Assembly (NCBI GenBank): GCA_900542465.1
Contig: UQNS01000010.1
Location: forward strand, 4,284 to 68,283
Reading direction: 5' to 3'
DNA length: 64,000 bases
Source: an uncultured Eubacteriales bacterium
Lineage (GTDB): Bacteria > Bacillota > Clostridia > Lachnospirales > Lachnospiraceae
In this document: positions 43,325 through 51,953 of the stretch, one piece after another
Layout: each line of letters opens with the position of its first letter
Position numbering within the stretch: position 1 is the first letter of the stretch
Notes under the pieces: generated by a model
What the model was told of the DNA's origin: nothing
The model's database searches: none
The model's input: the letters and a program-made list of their open reading frames with translations, nothing else
Translations under genes and position numbers: made by a program

Positions 43325-44285
43325 AGTTTTCTCCCATGAGAAGCTTTACGGCATTGCATGGAATTATAGGTTCTTCATGTTCAAGCAGGTGTACAAGCCG
43401 CTCTTTGGAGGAGAAGCTGGCATTAGGCTGAATGGAGAGCAGCTGTGTTTCCATCTGGAAGTCATGAAGGCTAAGAGGGCCCGGTCTCAGGAAGAGAGTG
43501 TATCTGGACGGTCCTTCCTTTATAAAAACGGATTCTCCGTGAAAGTCGGTGAAGCCAAGCCGCTCCAAGGCAGTCTGGGCTTCATCGATACTCATGAAAG
43601 AGATCTCTATAATGCTTGTATCATCGGATGATCCTGTTCCGGATCCGATAGAGTCCATATATTTTTCTAAGCGTCTGGCAATCTTGTTCTTCTCTTCTTT
43701 TTCTGAAGATGGTCTTGCTGATCCGGACTTGGCGTCAGGTGTGGAAAAATCCGAGAAGAGGGTATTGAAGAGGCCATCCAGACCGCCGTTCGGCGCAGCA
43801 GATCTGAGGCGTTTTAAAAAGTCTTCATTTAGATATTTTTTTAGTGTTTCAGAGATACGGCCATTCCCGAGAGATGTGATTATGTCGGTAATTATCTCGT
43901 TCTGAAGCTCATCCAGACTAGTGTCAGCTGTGGCCTCTTCCGGTACGGCAACCTCCCGGATATCAGAATCATTTTCCACATCATCTGCAGCTTCATCGGG
44001 GTCAAAAAAGGTTGAATAATGAGCATTAAGAGAGTCGGAAAGATCATCGATCCAGGAGAGGATGACCAACAGGCTGTTATCTGTTGGGATAGCTTCAATT
44101 ATGAGAGGTGTATCATTGGCTTTTATATCGTATTTCAAGATCGCCTCGTCTTTAATATCCTTAAAAAGAGCACGTATCTCCGGCGTGTGGCAGGTGCATT
44201 TGGCAGGATCTATACCGCGGGCACGGAGTTCGTCTTCACTGACAGTGCATTCGACTTCAGCAGGGGTGATTTGTTTAAATTCCAT
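43323..44285 (-). CDS. mecA: Adapter protein MecA
   Basis: Adaptor that delivers substrates to the ClpC-ClpP protease; in Bacillus it controls ComK. 320 residues, much longer than the ~220 of Bacillus. The N-terminal substrate-binding domain (MEFKQITPAEVECTVSEDEL, RGIDPAKC) and the C-terminal ClpC-binding domain (SIIEISFMSIDEAQTALERL, SRYTLFLRPGPLSL) are clear. The extra length is an acidic, E/S/D-rich linker (about 95-230). It runs against its neighbours and ends in the shared terminator. Confidence 0.85.
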   Translation of the reverse strand: MEFKQITPAEVECTVSEDELRARGIDPAKCTCHTPEIRALFKDIKDEAILKYDIKANDTPLIIEAIPTDNSLLVILSWIDDLSDSLNAHYSTFFDPDEAADDVENDSDIREVAVPEEATADTSLDELQNEIITDIITSLGNGRISETLKKYLNEDFLKRLRSAAPNGGLDGLFNTLFSDFSTPDAKSGSARPSSEKEEKNKIARRLEKYMDSIGSGTGSSDDTSIIEISFMSIDEAQTALERLGFTDFHGESVFIKEGPSRYTLFLRPGPLSLHDFQMETQLLSIQPNASFSSKERLVHLLEHEEPIIPCNAVKLLMGEN

Positions 44286-44707
44286 ATGGAAATCCTCGTT
44301 TTCTATATATGTTAGCTACAATAATAATATATTTTCGTATTATAAGCAAAAAGAAAGCTGTCAGTAGTATAGTAAACTGACAGCCGCTAGCATTTCTAAA
44401 GGGGAATTTAAACCTGTTAGCTTCTTTAAATTGTAATAATAGTTTGTGATGATCTTAAAACAGTCGGTCGACCGGATAAAAACAGACAATGAACAAAAGT
44501 AAAATTATAATGACAAACGGGGAAGATAAGAAAAACTGAGAATGATGAAAGATATAAACAGAAAAAAATAGAGATCGGTACATCCGACTGCAGGTAAAGT
44601 ATACTATAAGTATATAATAATGACAAGCGGTTTTGTTGAAAAAAAGCTGTATTTAGGTTAAAATTTTATAAAATTAAGACAAGCTGATAGAAAGTGGAGT
44701 AAATCAC
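44286..44707. other. 422-bp intergenic region between divergent mecA and GH18 genes
   Basis: No convincing reading frame. It holds a hairpin GCTGTCAG/CTGACAGC (44357-44384, 12-nt loop), which on the minus strand precedes a T-rich run and a TATAAT (plus ATTATA near 44338-44343) that may start mecA, a 10-bp palindrome CGGTCGACCG (44465-44474), and the GH18 promoter at its right end. Nothing else was identified. Confidence 0.6.
44636..44664 (+). promoter_or_regulatory. Promoter of GH18 gene
   Basis: TTGAAA (44636-44641) and TAAAAT (44659-44664), 17-bp spacer, 43 bp before the start; GTGGAG is the ribosome binding site. Confidence 0.72.
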
Positions 44708-46477
44708 ATGGAAATGTCACCCAGAACTACAGAGGAATATCTGAGAGCCAGACGCCGCCGAAGAAAAAGAAATTCCAGACTTTTATTGATCATTGTAATA
44801 CTTTGTGCCATTGCAGCAGCTATAATAGGTTGGTTCGTTATAAACCGGTATTTTATTGAAAGCAAGGAGAGGATGTCTCCGGATAAGTATTTCAATAATG
44901 AAAAACTGAAATTTTCTACAGCGGAATTAAAAGACAATGAGGCTATGATCATTGTAAATGGGGAGCAAAAAAAATCAGAAGCCATTATTCAGGATGGAAT
45001 AGGTTATCTGGCGCTGGATTTCGTATCAGAAAATTTTAATTCCAGATTTTATCCGGATAAGGAAACTAACGGAGTTATTTATACTAATGGAAAAGGTACG
45101 GCAGTATTTTATGCGGGTTCTAAAGAATATACAGATAATTCAGGAGAGAAGGTGACAGCAGATAGGTCGCCTATCGTATCTATGAACGGCAAGTTTTACA
45201 TAGACTCAAGCTTTCTTGCAAAATACACTAAAATGACAGCGGTAACTTCAACTGCTCCTAACCGTGTGTCTGTTAACTACGGTACTTCAGGCTGGAAGAC
45301 CGCCGAAGCCAGATCGGATACAAGAGTACGTTATTATGCAGGTATCAAGAGCATGATAGTAACGGATATCAAAAAGGGCGAAAATGTTCAGGTGCTTGGT
45401 AATGAGAGCGGCTGGACCAAGGTGTTTACGCCGAACGGATATATCGGTTATGTAAAAGAGTCATCGCTTAATGAGACCGGAACGGCAGATATAAAGACAG
45501 CGGATGAGGATACATTTACTCACATAGCGCTGGAGGGAAAGGTCTCCCTTGCTTGGCTGCAGGTAAGCAACAAGGATGCCAATGCCAACGCCGAAAAACT
45601 TACTGAAGGCGTATCAGATCTCGATATCGTTGCACCTACATGGTATTCATTTGCTGACAACGTTGGAACTATAAATGATTTTTCGTCAGCTGAAGTGGTC
45701 AACAGTTTACACAGTAAGGGTTATAAAGTCTGGCCGGTAGTAAATGACTTTACTTCAGATGTTGACATAGAAGCGATACTTTCATCCAAAACGATGAGAT
45801 CAAGAATGATCACAAGACTCATGGAAGATGCAAAGTATATGAAGTATGACGGGATCAATGTGGATTTTGAAACAATAAAAGAGGGGGCCAGCGATGACTT
45901 CCTGCAGTTTATAAGAGAACTATCAGTGGAATGCAGGAAAAACGGAATCATGCTTTCAGTAGATGATTATCCGCCAAGAAGGTATAACGCCCATTATGAT
46001 ATGGGAGAGCAGGCCGCCTACGCGGATTACATAGTCCTTATGAATTATGATGAGCATTATGCGGGATCTGAGGAAATAGGCTCGGTCTCATCCATAGGCT
46101 TTGTAAATACCAACTTGGATCTGGCTCTTAAGTACGTTTCATCAGACAGGCTCATAAATGCACTTCCTCTTTATACAAGAGTCTGGGGAACAAATGCAGA
46201 AGGCAAGAGAGTTTCATCTGATACGGCAGCCATGACTACATCAGAGGACCTTGTAAAGAATAATAACGGAAGCAAGGTATGGGATGAAAAGACAGGACAG
46301 AACATAGCCTCTTACTCAAAAGATGGTATCGATTATAAGATCTGGATGGAGGATGCTCGGTCACTTCAGCTGAAAATAGACGCAGGCAGATCAAGAAATA
46401 TAGCGGGAATCGCCTTCTGGCGATTAGGATATGATACTGCAGATGTCTGGAGACTGGTTTCTTCATATAAGAATTAG
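44708..46477 (+). CDS. Membrane-anchored GH18-type glycosidase with SH3 domain
   Basis: 589 residues. A very basic N-terminus (RARRRRRKRNSR) precedes a membrane helix (about 24-48). A copper-amine-oxidase-N-like domain (about 75-195) and an SH3-type repeat (RVRYYAGIKSMIVTDIKKGE...GYIGYVKESSLN, about 200-258) lead to a GH18 barrel (about 275-585). The catalytic motif reads DGINVDFE, giving the DxxDxDxE-type Glu; FWRLGYDTADVW ends the barrel. It resembles SleL/YdhD-like N-acetylglucosaminidases that act on peptidoglycan. The bond cleaved is not certain. Confidence 0.85.
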   Translation: MEMSPRTTEEYLRARRRRRKRNSRLLLIIVILCAIAAAIIGWFVINRYFIESKERMSPDKYFNNEKLKFSTAELKDNEAMIIVNGEQKKSEAIIQDGIGYLALDFVSENFNSRFYPDKETNGVIYTNGKGTAVFYAGSKEYTDNSGEKVTADRSPIVSMNGKFYIDSSFLAKYTKMTAVTSTAPNRVSVNYGTSGWKTAEARSDTRVRYYAGIKSMIVTDIKKGENVQVLGNESGWTKVFTPNGYIGYVKESSLNETGTADIKTADEDTFTHIALEGKVSLAWLQVSNKDANANAEKLTEGVSDLDIVAPTWYSFADNVGTINDFSSAEVVNSLHSKGYKVWPVVNDFTSDVDIEAILSSKTMRSRMITRLMEDAKYMKYDGINVDFETIKEGASDDFLQFIRELSVECRKNGIMLSVDDYPPRRYNAHYDMGEQAAYADYIVLMNYDEHYAGSEEIGSVSSIGFVNTNLDLALKYVSSDRLINALPLYTRVWGTNAEGKRVSSDTAAMTTSEDLVKNNNGSKVWDEKTGQNIASYSKDGIDYKIWMEDARSLQLKIDAGRSRNIAGIAFWRLGYDTADVWRLVSSYKN

Positions 46478-46628
46478 GTTAAGCATCAGGTGAATTTTAC
46501 ACATCGATTTAAACAGGCTGCCGGCAGGGCGGCCTGTTTTTGCGTAAAGAATTGAATAAAGGTATAATGAGACCTGTTGAGATGCATGAGATCTAGGAAT
46601 GGTCATTCCGGCAGGGGCAATAATAAAT

Positions 46629-47687
46629 ATGGAAACACAGATAGAAAAGATAACACACGATCCGGAACTGGATAAAAAGATATATGAAAGGGCGGGAAAG
46701 ATCCTCAGAGCAGGAGGCCTGGTAGCATTTCCAACAGAGACAGTTTATGGTCTTGGAGGAAATGCATCGGATCCGGAGGCGGCGAAGGCCATATACAAGG
46801 CCAAAGGGCGCCCGTCAGACAATCCTCTGATAGTCCACATAGCAAAAAGGTCAGATCTTCGATCTTTGGCAGAAGATGTAACAGAGAAGGCGGAAAAGCT
46901 TATGGACAGGTATTGGCCGGGGCCTATCACATTTATATTAAAAAGAAAGACGGGAGTGCCTGATGAAGTAACAGGAGGACTGGATACGGTAGCTGTCAGG
47001 ATGCCGGCGCATCCTGTGGCGAGAAAGCTGATTGAAATATCCGGAGTATTTATTGCGGCACCGTCAGCCAACCTTTCCGGAAGGCCCTCGCCTACAAGAG
47101 TGGGACATGTGATAGAGGACCTTTCCGGCAGAATAGACATGATAATTGAAGATGATAGTGTGGATATCGGCCTTGAATCTACAATAGTGGACTGCAGTGT
47201 TGATCCGCCGGTGCTTCTGAGGCCGGGCAATGTAACGCCTGAGGATATAAGGGCGCTTATAGGAGACCTGCTCATATCAGAAGCGGTCGCAGGAGCTGTC
47301 ATGGTAAATGGGGATACGCCGAGAGCGCCGGGAATGAAGTACAGGCATTACGCGCCTGAGGCCCCCTTGATCATTGTCAGGGGGAGACCGGATGCAGTCG
47401 TGGACAAGATTAATGAGATGACTGAAAAAGATAAGCAGGCAGGTAAGAAGACGGCAGTGCTGGCTACAGATGAGAATAAGGACAGATACTCTGCAGATAT
47501 AGTTATTTCCCTTGGTCCAGGTAAAAACTACAGGCAGATAGGGGAGAAACTTTTTGCAGCCCTGAGAGAAATGGATAAATATAAGGTCCAGTCGATATAT
47601 TCAGAAAGCTTTGAAACTGATAGACTGGGACTTGCGATCATGAATCGGTTGCTTAAAGCTTCAGACAATAATATAATAAGTGTATGA
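46629..47687 (+). CDS. tsaC: L-threonylcarbamoyladenylate synthase (Sua5/TsaC type)
   Basis: Makes threonylcarbamoyl-AMP from threonine, bicarbonate and ATP for t6A37 in tRNAs. About 352 residues, the longer Sua5 form with a C-terminal domain. The YrdC domain reads AFPTETVYGLGGNASDPEA, KGRPSDNPLIVHI, PGPITFILK, PSANLSGRPSPT; the C-terminal Sua5 region starts around APGMKYRHYAPEAP. ATG 46629 follows a weak GGGG; ATG 46599 is an alternative. It overlaps the next gene by 4 nt. Confidence 0.93.
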   Translation: METQIEKITHDPELDKKIYERAGKILRAGGLVAFPTETVYGLGGNASDPEAAKAIYKAKGRPSDNPLIVHIAKRSDLRSLAEDVTEKAEKLMDRYWPGPITFILKRKTGVPDEVTGGLDTVAVRMPAHPVARKLIEISGVFIAAPSANLSGRPSPTRVGHVIEDLSGRIDMIIEDDSVDIGLESTIVDCSVDPPVLLRPGNVTPEDIRALIGDLLISEAVAGAVMVNGDTPRAPGMKYRHYAPEAPLIIVRGRPDAVVDKINEMTEKDKQAGKKTAVLATDENKDRYSADIVISLGPGKNYRQIGEKLFAALREMDKYKVQSIYSESFETDRLGLAIMNRLLKASDNNIISV

Positions 47688-48193
47688 ATTCATTTGATAA
47701 AATAATTTTCGTAAGCAATGAAGATAAAACAAGAGCGCCTATGGCGGCGACGATCATGGGTGCACTTATAAAGGACAAGGGCTTCATTTTAGAGTCCAGA
47801 GGAATGGTGGTGCTGTTCCCTGAACCCTATAATCCCAAAGCTATAGCGGTGGCCAAAGCTCGCGGAATGAATCTTCCTTCGACATTTTCCCGCCAGCTGA
47901 CTGGGGATGAGTTTGGATTGAAGACCCTTGTTCTTACTATGGACTCAACCCAGAAAGATAAGATATATAAGAATTTTCCTGAGGCCAGAAATGTATTTAC
48001 GTTAAGTGAGTTTGCGGGTGAGAGCGATGTAGAAGTCCCGGATCCTTATGGCAAGGAAGAGGATGCATACATGGCTTGTTTTGATGTCCTTTATGGATTG
48101 GTGTTTAAGGCGGCAGATGGTATCCTTGGATTTCAGGACACTGTCAGAGAAAAGAAGAATACTGGAGGAAACAATGGTAGCAATAGCATGTGA
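47684..48193 (+). CDS. YwlE-like low-molecular-weight phosphatase with Cys-to-Ser at the active site
   Basis: 169 residues with the LMW-PTP fold: an N-terminal P-loop, FSRQLTGDEF, LTMDSTQKDKI, and the general-acid VPDPYG (Asp120). In active enzymes the P-loop is C-x5-R; here it reads S11-NEDKT-R17-AP, with Ser encoded by AGC (one base from a TGC Cys). The general acid and Arg are kept. It lies in the Bacillus-like order tsaC-ywlE-rpiB, overlapping tsaC by 4 nt and rpiB by 20 nt. YwlE is a protein-arginine phosphatase in Bacillus; this copy may bind phospho-residues without hydrolysis. Confidence 0.85.
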   Translation: MNSFDKIIFVSNEDKTRAPMAATIMGALIKDKGFILESRGMVVLFPEPYNPKAIAVAKARGMNLPSTFSRQLTGDEFGLKTLVLTMDSTQKDKIYKNFPEARNVFTLSEFAGESDVEVPDPYGKEEDAYMACFDVLYGLVFKAADGILGFQDTVREKKNTGGNNGSNSM

Positions 48194-48602
48194 TCATGGC
48201 GGATTTGAATTAAAGAAAGAGCTTATAAAGCATCTGGAGAAGCAGGGGATAGATATAAGAGATTTCGGATGTGATTCCGCAGACTCCTGCGATTATCCGG
48301 ATTATGCACATCTGGTGACAGATGCGATCAAGTCGGGCGAGGCGGACAAGGGTATCCTTCTCTGCGGGACAGGTATAGGCATGAGCATTGCGGCCAATAA
48401 GGTAGAGGGGATCCGTGCGGCGCTCTGCAGCGACTGTTTCAGTGCGGAAGCTACAAGACTCCACAACGATACTAATGTGTTGTGTATGGGAGCAAGGGTG
48501 ATAGGTCCTGAGCTGGCATTCAAGATCGCTGATATCTGGCTTGTAACAGAATTTTCAGATGAAGAAAGACATAACAGACGAATAGGAAAGATCGAGTGCT
48601 GA
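48174..48602 (+). CDS. rpiB: Ribose 5-phosphate isomerase B
   Basis: Interconverts ribose 5-phosphate and ribulose 5-phosphate. 142 residues from ATG 48174, after GGAGG (48164-48168) inside the previous gene; a longer frame from 48048 is a shadow. The catalytic Cys lies in GILLCGTGIGMSIAANK, and ACDHGGFELKKE and HNDTNVLCMGARVIG are typical. Galactose 6-phosphate isomerase is similar, but context favours RpiB. Confidence 0.94.
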   Translation: MVAIACDHGGFELKKELIKHLEKQGIDIRDFGCDSADSCDYPDYAHLVTDAIKSGEADKGILLCGTGIGMSIAANKVEGIRAALCSDCFSAEATRLHNDTNVLCMGARVIGPELAFKIADIWLVTEFSDEERHNRRIGKIEC

Positions 48603-48621
48603 CTAAGGGCTGAATTATATT

Positions 48622-49107
48622 ATGAGTGAAAAGAGAAAAGATTATATCTCATGGGATGAGTATTTCATGGGCGTTGCAAAGCTTTCAGCTCTGAGATCGA
48701 AAGATCCGAATACGCAGGTAGGGGCATGTATAGTCTCAAATGACAATAAGATACTGTCAATGGGCTATAATGGACTTCCGACAGGCTGCTCGGATGATGA
48801 GTTTCCCTGGACGAGAGAAGGGGATCCGCTTGAGAATAAATATTTATATACGGCACACAGTGAGCTAAATGCAATACTTAATTACAGAGGCGGAAGCCTG
48901 GAAGGAGCCAAGATGTACGTAACGCTTTTTCCATGTAATGAGTGTGCCAAGGCAATAATTCAGGCAGGGCTTAAAACGATCGTTTACGAGTCTGATAAGT
49001 ATGCAGACACGCCGTCTGTAATTGCATCCAAGAGAATGCTGGATGCGTCAGGAGTCAGGTATTATAAGTACACTGATTCAGGTCGAAAAATTGATATACA
49101 TCTTTAA
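48622..49107 (+). CDS. dCMP/deoxycytidylate deaminase
   Basis: Zinc hydrolase that turns dCMP into dUMP for dTTP supply (ComEB family). 161 residues. Zn-site residues are in HSELNAI (His-x-Glu) and PCNECAK (two Cys). RSKDPNTQVGACIV and the cap SKRMLDASGVRYYKY are family features. It lies 19 nt after rpiB; in many Clostridia a deaminase gene occurs in this operon. Confidence 0.93.
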   Translation: MSEKRKDYISWDEYFMGVAKLSALRSKDPNTQVGACIVSNDNKILSMGYNGLPTGCSDDEFPWTREGDPLENKYLYTAHSELNAILNYRGGSLEGAKMYVTLFPCNECAKAIIQAGLKTIVYESDKYADTPSVIASKRMLDASGVRYYKYTDSGRKIDIHL

Positions 49108-49121
49108 GGAATGATCAAATA

Positions 49122-49790
49122 ATGAACATAATAAGAAATAAATTAGCCGGTCTGGACGAGGTCCTGCCATTGCTCGTGTTTTGGGAGATGATCTATCTGC
49201 TCGTCGGAGAAGCGATCATATGGATCCTGTTACCTGTAGATAAGCCATATATAGGGCTTGGATTTTTAATAGGCGTGGGACTTGCTTCACTTTCTTCAAT
49301 ACTTACGGCATTTGTTATGAAGAAGGTATTTTCTCCTAAAAAGAGGACCACAGGTATCATGGTCCTTGCTCTTGTAGGGAGACTGGCCATTGCAGGAGCA
49401 GTCGTAGCTCTTGCGCTTTATACCAATTTTACAAGTGCGGTCGCGATACTTATCGGAATGCTTTCAATGCAGCTGGGAGTCTACTTTGAGCCGAGAGCAA
49501 GAAGAAAGCGTGAAGAGAAGAGAATAGCAGAAGCCAAGGCAAATGGAACCTATCAGCCGCCTAAGTATAATGACTTGGATGAAGAGGACAGAAAAGCAGC
49601 GGAGGCAGCTGCATTGGAAGAATCCGGAGATACAGCCGGAGAATCAAGGCCTAAAGTAGTTAAGATCAGGACAGCTTCAGATCTGAAGGAAAGGAAGCTG
49701 CCGGAAGGGCTTGTTAAAGAGGCTGAGGATATAGAAGAGGCGTTCGAGGCAAGTGAAAAAAACACGCTTGATGCTCAGGCAAAAAAATAA
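49122..49790 (+). CDS. Four-helix membrane protein, AtpI (ATP synthase subunit I)-like
   Basis: 222 residues. Four hydrophobic segments (about 15-37, 44-66, 83-103, 107-125) are followed by a long, charged cytoplasmic tail (EPRARRKREEKRIAEAKANG, then an acidic/Ala-rich part and ERKLPEGLVKEAEDIEEAFE). Topology and position after the deaminase suggest the AtpI family, which helps assemble the ATP synthase c-ring or carry Mg2+. The similarity is only topological to my eye, and no atp operon follows. Confidence 0.5.
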   Translation: MNIIRNKLAGLDEVLPLLVFWEMIYLLVGEAIIWILLPVDKPYIGLGFLIGVGLASLSSILTAFVMKKVFSPKKRTTGIMVLALVGRLAIAGAVVALALYTNFTSAVAILIGMLSMQLGVYFEPRARRKREEKRIAEAKANGTYQPPKYNDLDEEDRKAAEAAALEESGDTAGESRPKVVKIRTASDLKERKLPEGLVKEAEDIEEAFEASEKNTLDAQAKK

Positions 49791-49801
49791 AAGGTCGAAA
49801 T

Positions 49802-51922
49802 ATGAAAAATACATACAAAAATTCTTATACATACAGAAAAACGTATAAGAAGATGCAGAACATGCGAAGAGGCAATAAGCCTGGTTTTCCCAGACTCGCT
49901 ATAGCAGCGATTTTTTGTGCGGCAGCTTTGGTTGCCGTTTTTTTGGCTGTAAAATTCTTGGGATATAAAGACGAGGATCATATTCAGGTCGATAATATTG
50001 CCGGCTTTGAGACCTCGTCACAGATACCTTATATAGCGATGAAGACGGATGCCGGCACTGTATTCAACAGACTTTCGGCTTCAAGAGGCGGTGATTTTAC
50101 CAATACTAAAGCCGGAAATTCACTGGTCCCTTTGCCAAATGACAGAAATCAGAAGATAAAAATTTCTATTTCCAGGGCTGATATCAGATCTATCTCATAT
50201 CAGATAAGAGATCTTAATACGGGAGACCTGATCGAAGAAAGTCAGGTCGCTGATCTTGAAAGTAAAGGTGATGAAACGGAAGGGATCTGCAGGATAAAAA
50301 ATCTTATAAGCCCTCAAAAGGAATATAAGATGCAGATCAAGCTGGAAACCGATAAGTATCCGCCTCTTTTATATAATACAAGGCTCAAGTCTATGGGAGA
50401 TGTGTGGCTGGAGCAGAAACTGGAATTTGTAAAAACATTTACAAGAAATATCTATGATCCGTCCAAGGAAGAGGAGATATATTCTAATATATTTGCTCAG
50501 ACAGTGACGGATGCATCCAATTACGCATCAGCCAACTATAACAGCCTGGCAGCCAATATCATGTGGAGCAAGCTTTCGCCAAAGTTAGATCAAGCGGTGA
50601 TACCAACTGTAGTCAGGGTAGATAATAAATCTACAAAAATAACGGAAAGTTATCCGATTATTATTACGGATGAGGGAAAAGCAAGGAGAGTAATAGTAAA
50701 TGAAGTTTATTCCGTAAGAATGAATGCAGACGACAGGGTCAGTCTCGTAAATTATCAGAGAAAAGCCTACCAGACACTGGAAAACAATGAACTGAAGATA
50801 ACCAGGACCGGACTTGGTCTGGGATTTAATGCAGATAGTGATGTAGATGTAAGTTCGAGTGCGGACGGACATTTTGCGGCGTTTATAAATGGAGGAAATA
50901 TCTGGAGCGTATGTGATGGAAAAGGGGATGCCGGTTCAGGCTCCGACAGACCTAAGATAACAAGAGTGTTTTCGTTTGATACAGCCAGGCATCCGGGAGA
51001 GGATATCACATCATCTATCGAAACTACAGAAGATGGTGGGATAAAAAGTATGTCACATGATTATAAGCTGGATATAATGTCGGTTGGCAATAATGGTGAC
51101 TTGGTCCTTGTGGCCTATGGAATGTTTCCGACCGGGATCCATATGGGCTGTCAGGGAGTAGGTGTCTATAAGTACACAGAAGCGGATAAGACGCTCAACG
51201 AGCTTGTATTTATTCCTATAGAAGCAGATATGGACACACTTGGAAATATCGTGAAAAATTCTTATCTCAACAAGGATGGAAATTATTTCCTTATCAATAA
51301 TGGGAAATTGACCAAGGTCGATACCAGACGATTAAAGGCGAGTGTAGAACCGCATGAGATAGTAGATAATATGTTTGCTTTTTCACAGGACAGAAGTCAT
51401 ATCGCTTATTTATCAAAAAAAGGTGAAAATGAAAACCTTGCAGGTGAGATAATATTGTATGATTTTAATACTGGTGACTCTAAGGTCATCTCTGCGCCGG
51501 AAGGCAAGTCCATGCAGCTTATAGGATATGTTGGAGAAGATCTTGTTACAGCAGTGACAGATAAGGCAAATGGCGGTTATGCGGACAGTATAGCGATTTT
51601 TGACAAGGATGGGAATGAAATAAAAAAATATGAAGAAAGCGGCAGATATCTTGGAGACATAGCGATCAATGGAATCAGTATAGATTTCAACATATATGCA
51701 AAGGGGGCCGATAACTCCTTCGTAAAAGAGAGGAACAATCAGCTGCTTGGAAAAGCGCAGACAGTTACTGATAATGTAAGTGCTACATTTATCAGGGATC
51801 CGCTCGTGGGTAAAAGGTTATGGATCGTATTTGCGGCGGGAGCCAAGGCAAGTGACAACCCGGAGGTTACGGTCATAAATGATTACAAGTATGCTGAAGA
51901 AGACACGGTGGGCTTACCCTGA
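49802..51922 (+). CDS. Large membrane-anchored protein of unknown function
   Basis: 706 residues; family not recognised. A basic N-terminus (KNTYKNSYTYRKTYKKMQ) and a membrane helix (about 31-53) anchor a long extracellular region. A Fibronectin-like or beta-rich part (about 85-175: SRADIRSISYQIRDLNTGDL) is followed by a helical region (KTFTRNIYDPSKEEEIYSNI) and then repeated beta blades from about 340 to the end (SSADGHFAAFINGGNIWSVC; AFSQDRSHIAYLSKKGENEN; VNDYKYAEED), compatible with a beta-propeller. It is 11 nt downstream of the AtpI-like gene, so probably co-transcribed. Confidence 0.65.
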   Translation: MKNTYKNSYTYRKTYKKMQNMRRGNKPGFPRLAIAAIFCAAALVAVFLAVKFLGYKDEDHIQVDNIAGFETSSQIPYIAMKTDAGTVFNRLSASRGGDFTNTKAGNSLVPLPNDRNQKIKISISRADIRSISYQIRDLNTGDLIEESQVADLESKGDETEGICRIKNLISPQKEYKMQIKLETDKYPPLLYNTRLKSMGDVWLEQKLEFVKTFTRNIYDPSKEEEIYSNIFAQTVTDASNYASANYNSLAANIMWSKLSPKLDQAVIPTVVRVDNKSTKITESYPIIITDEGKARRVIVNEVYSVRMNADDRVSLVNYQRKAYQTLENNELKITRTGLGLGFNADSDVDVSSSADGHFAAFINGGNIWSVCDGKGDAGSGSDRPKITRVFSFDTARHPGEDITSSIETTEDGGIKSMSHDYKLDIMSVGNNGDLVLVAYGMFPTGIHMGCQGVGVYKYTEADKTLNELVFIPIEADMDTLGNIVKNSYLNKDGNYFLINNGKLTKVDTRRLKASVEPHEIVDNMFAFSQDRSHIAYLSKKGENENLAGEIILYDFNTGDSKVISAPEGKSMQLIGYVGEDLVTAVTDKANGGYADSIAIFDKDGNEIKKYEESGRYLGDIAINGISIDFNIYAKGADNSFVKERNNQLLGKAQTVTDNVSATFIRDPLVGKRLWIVFAAGAKASDNPEVTVINDYKYAEEDTVGLP

Positions 51923-51953
51923 GCATTTATCACAATCATAGAGAGGCTTATGA

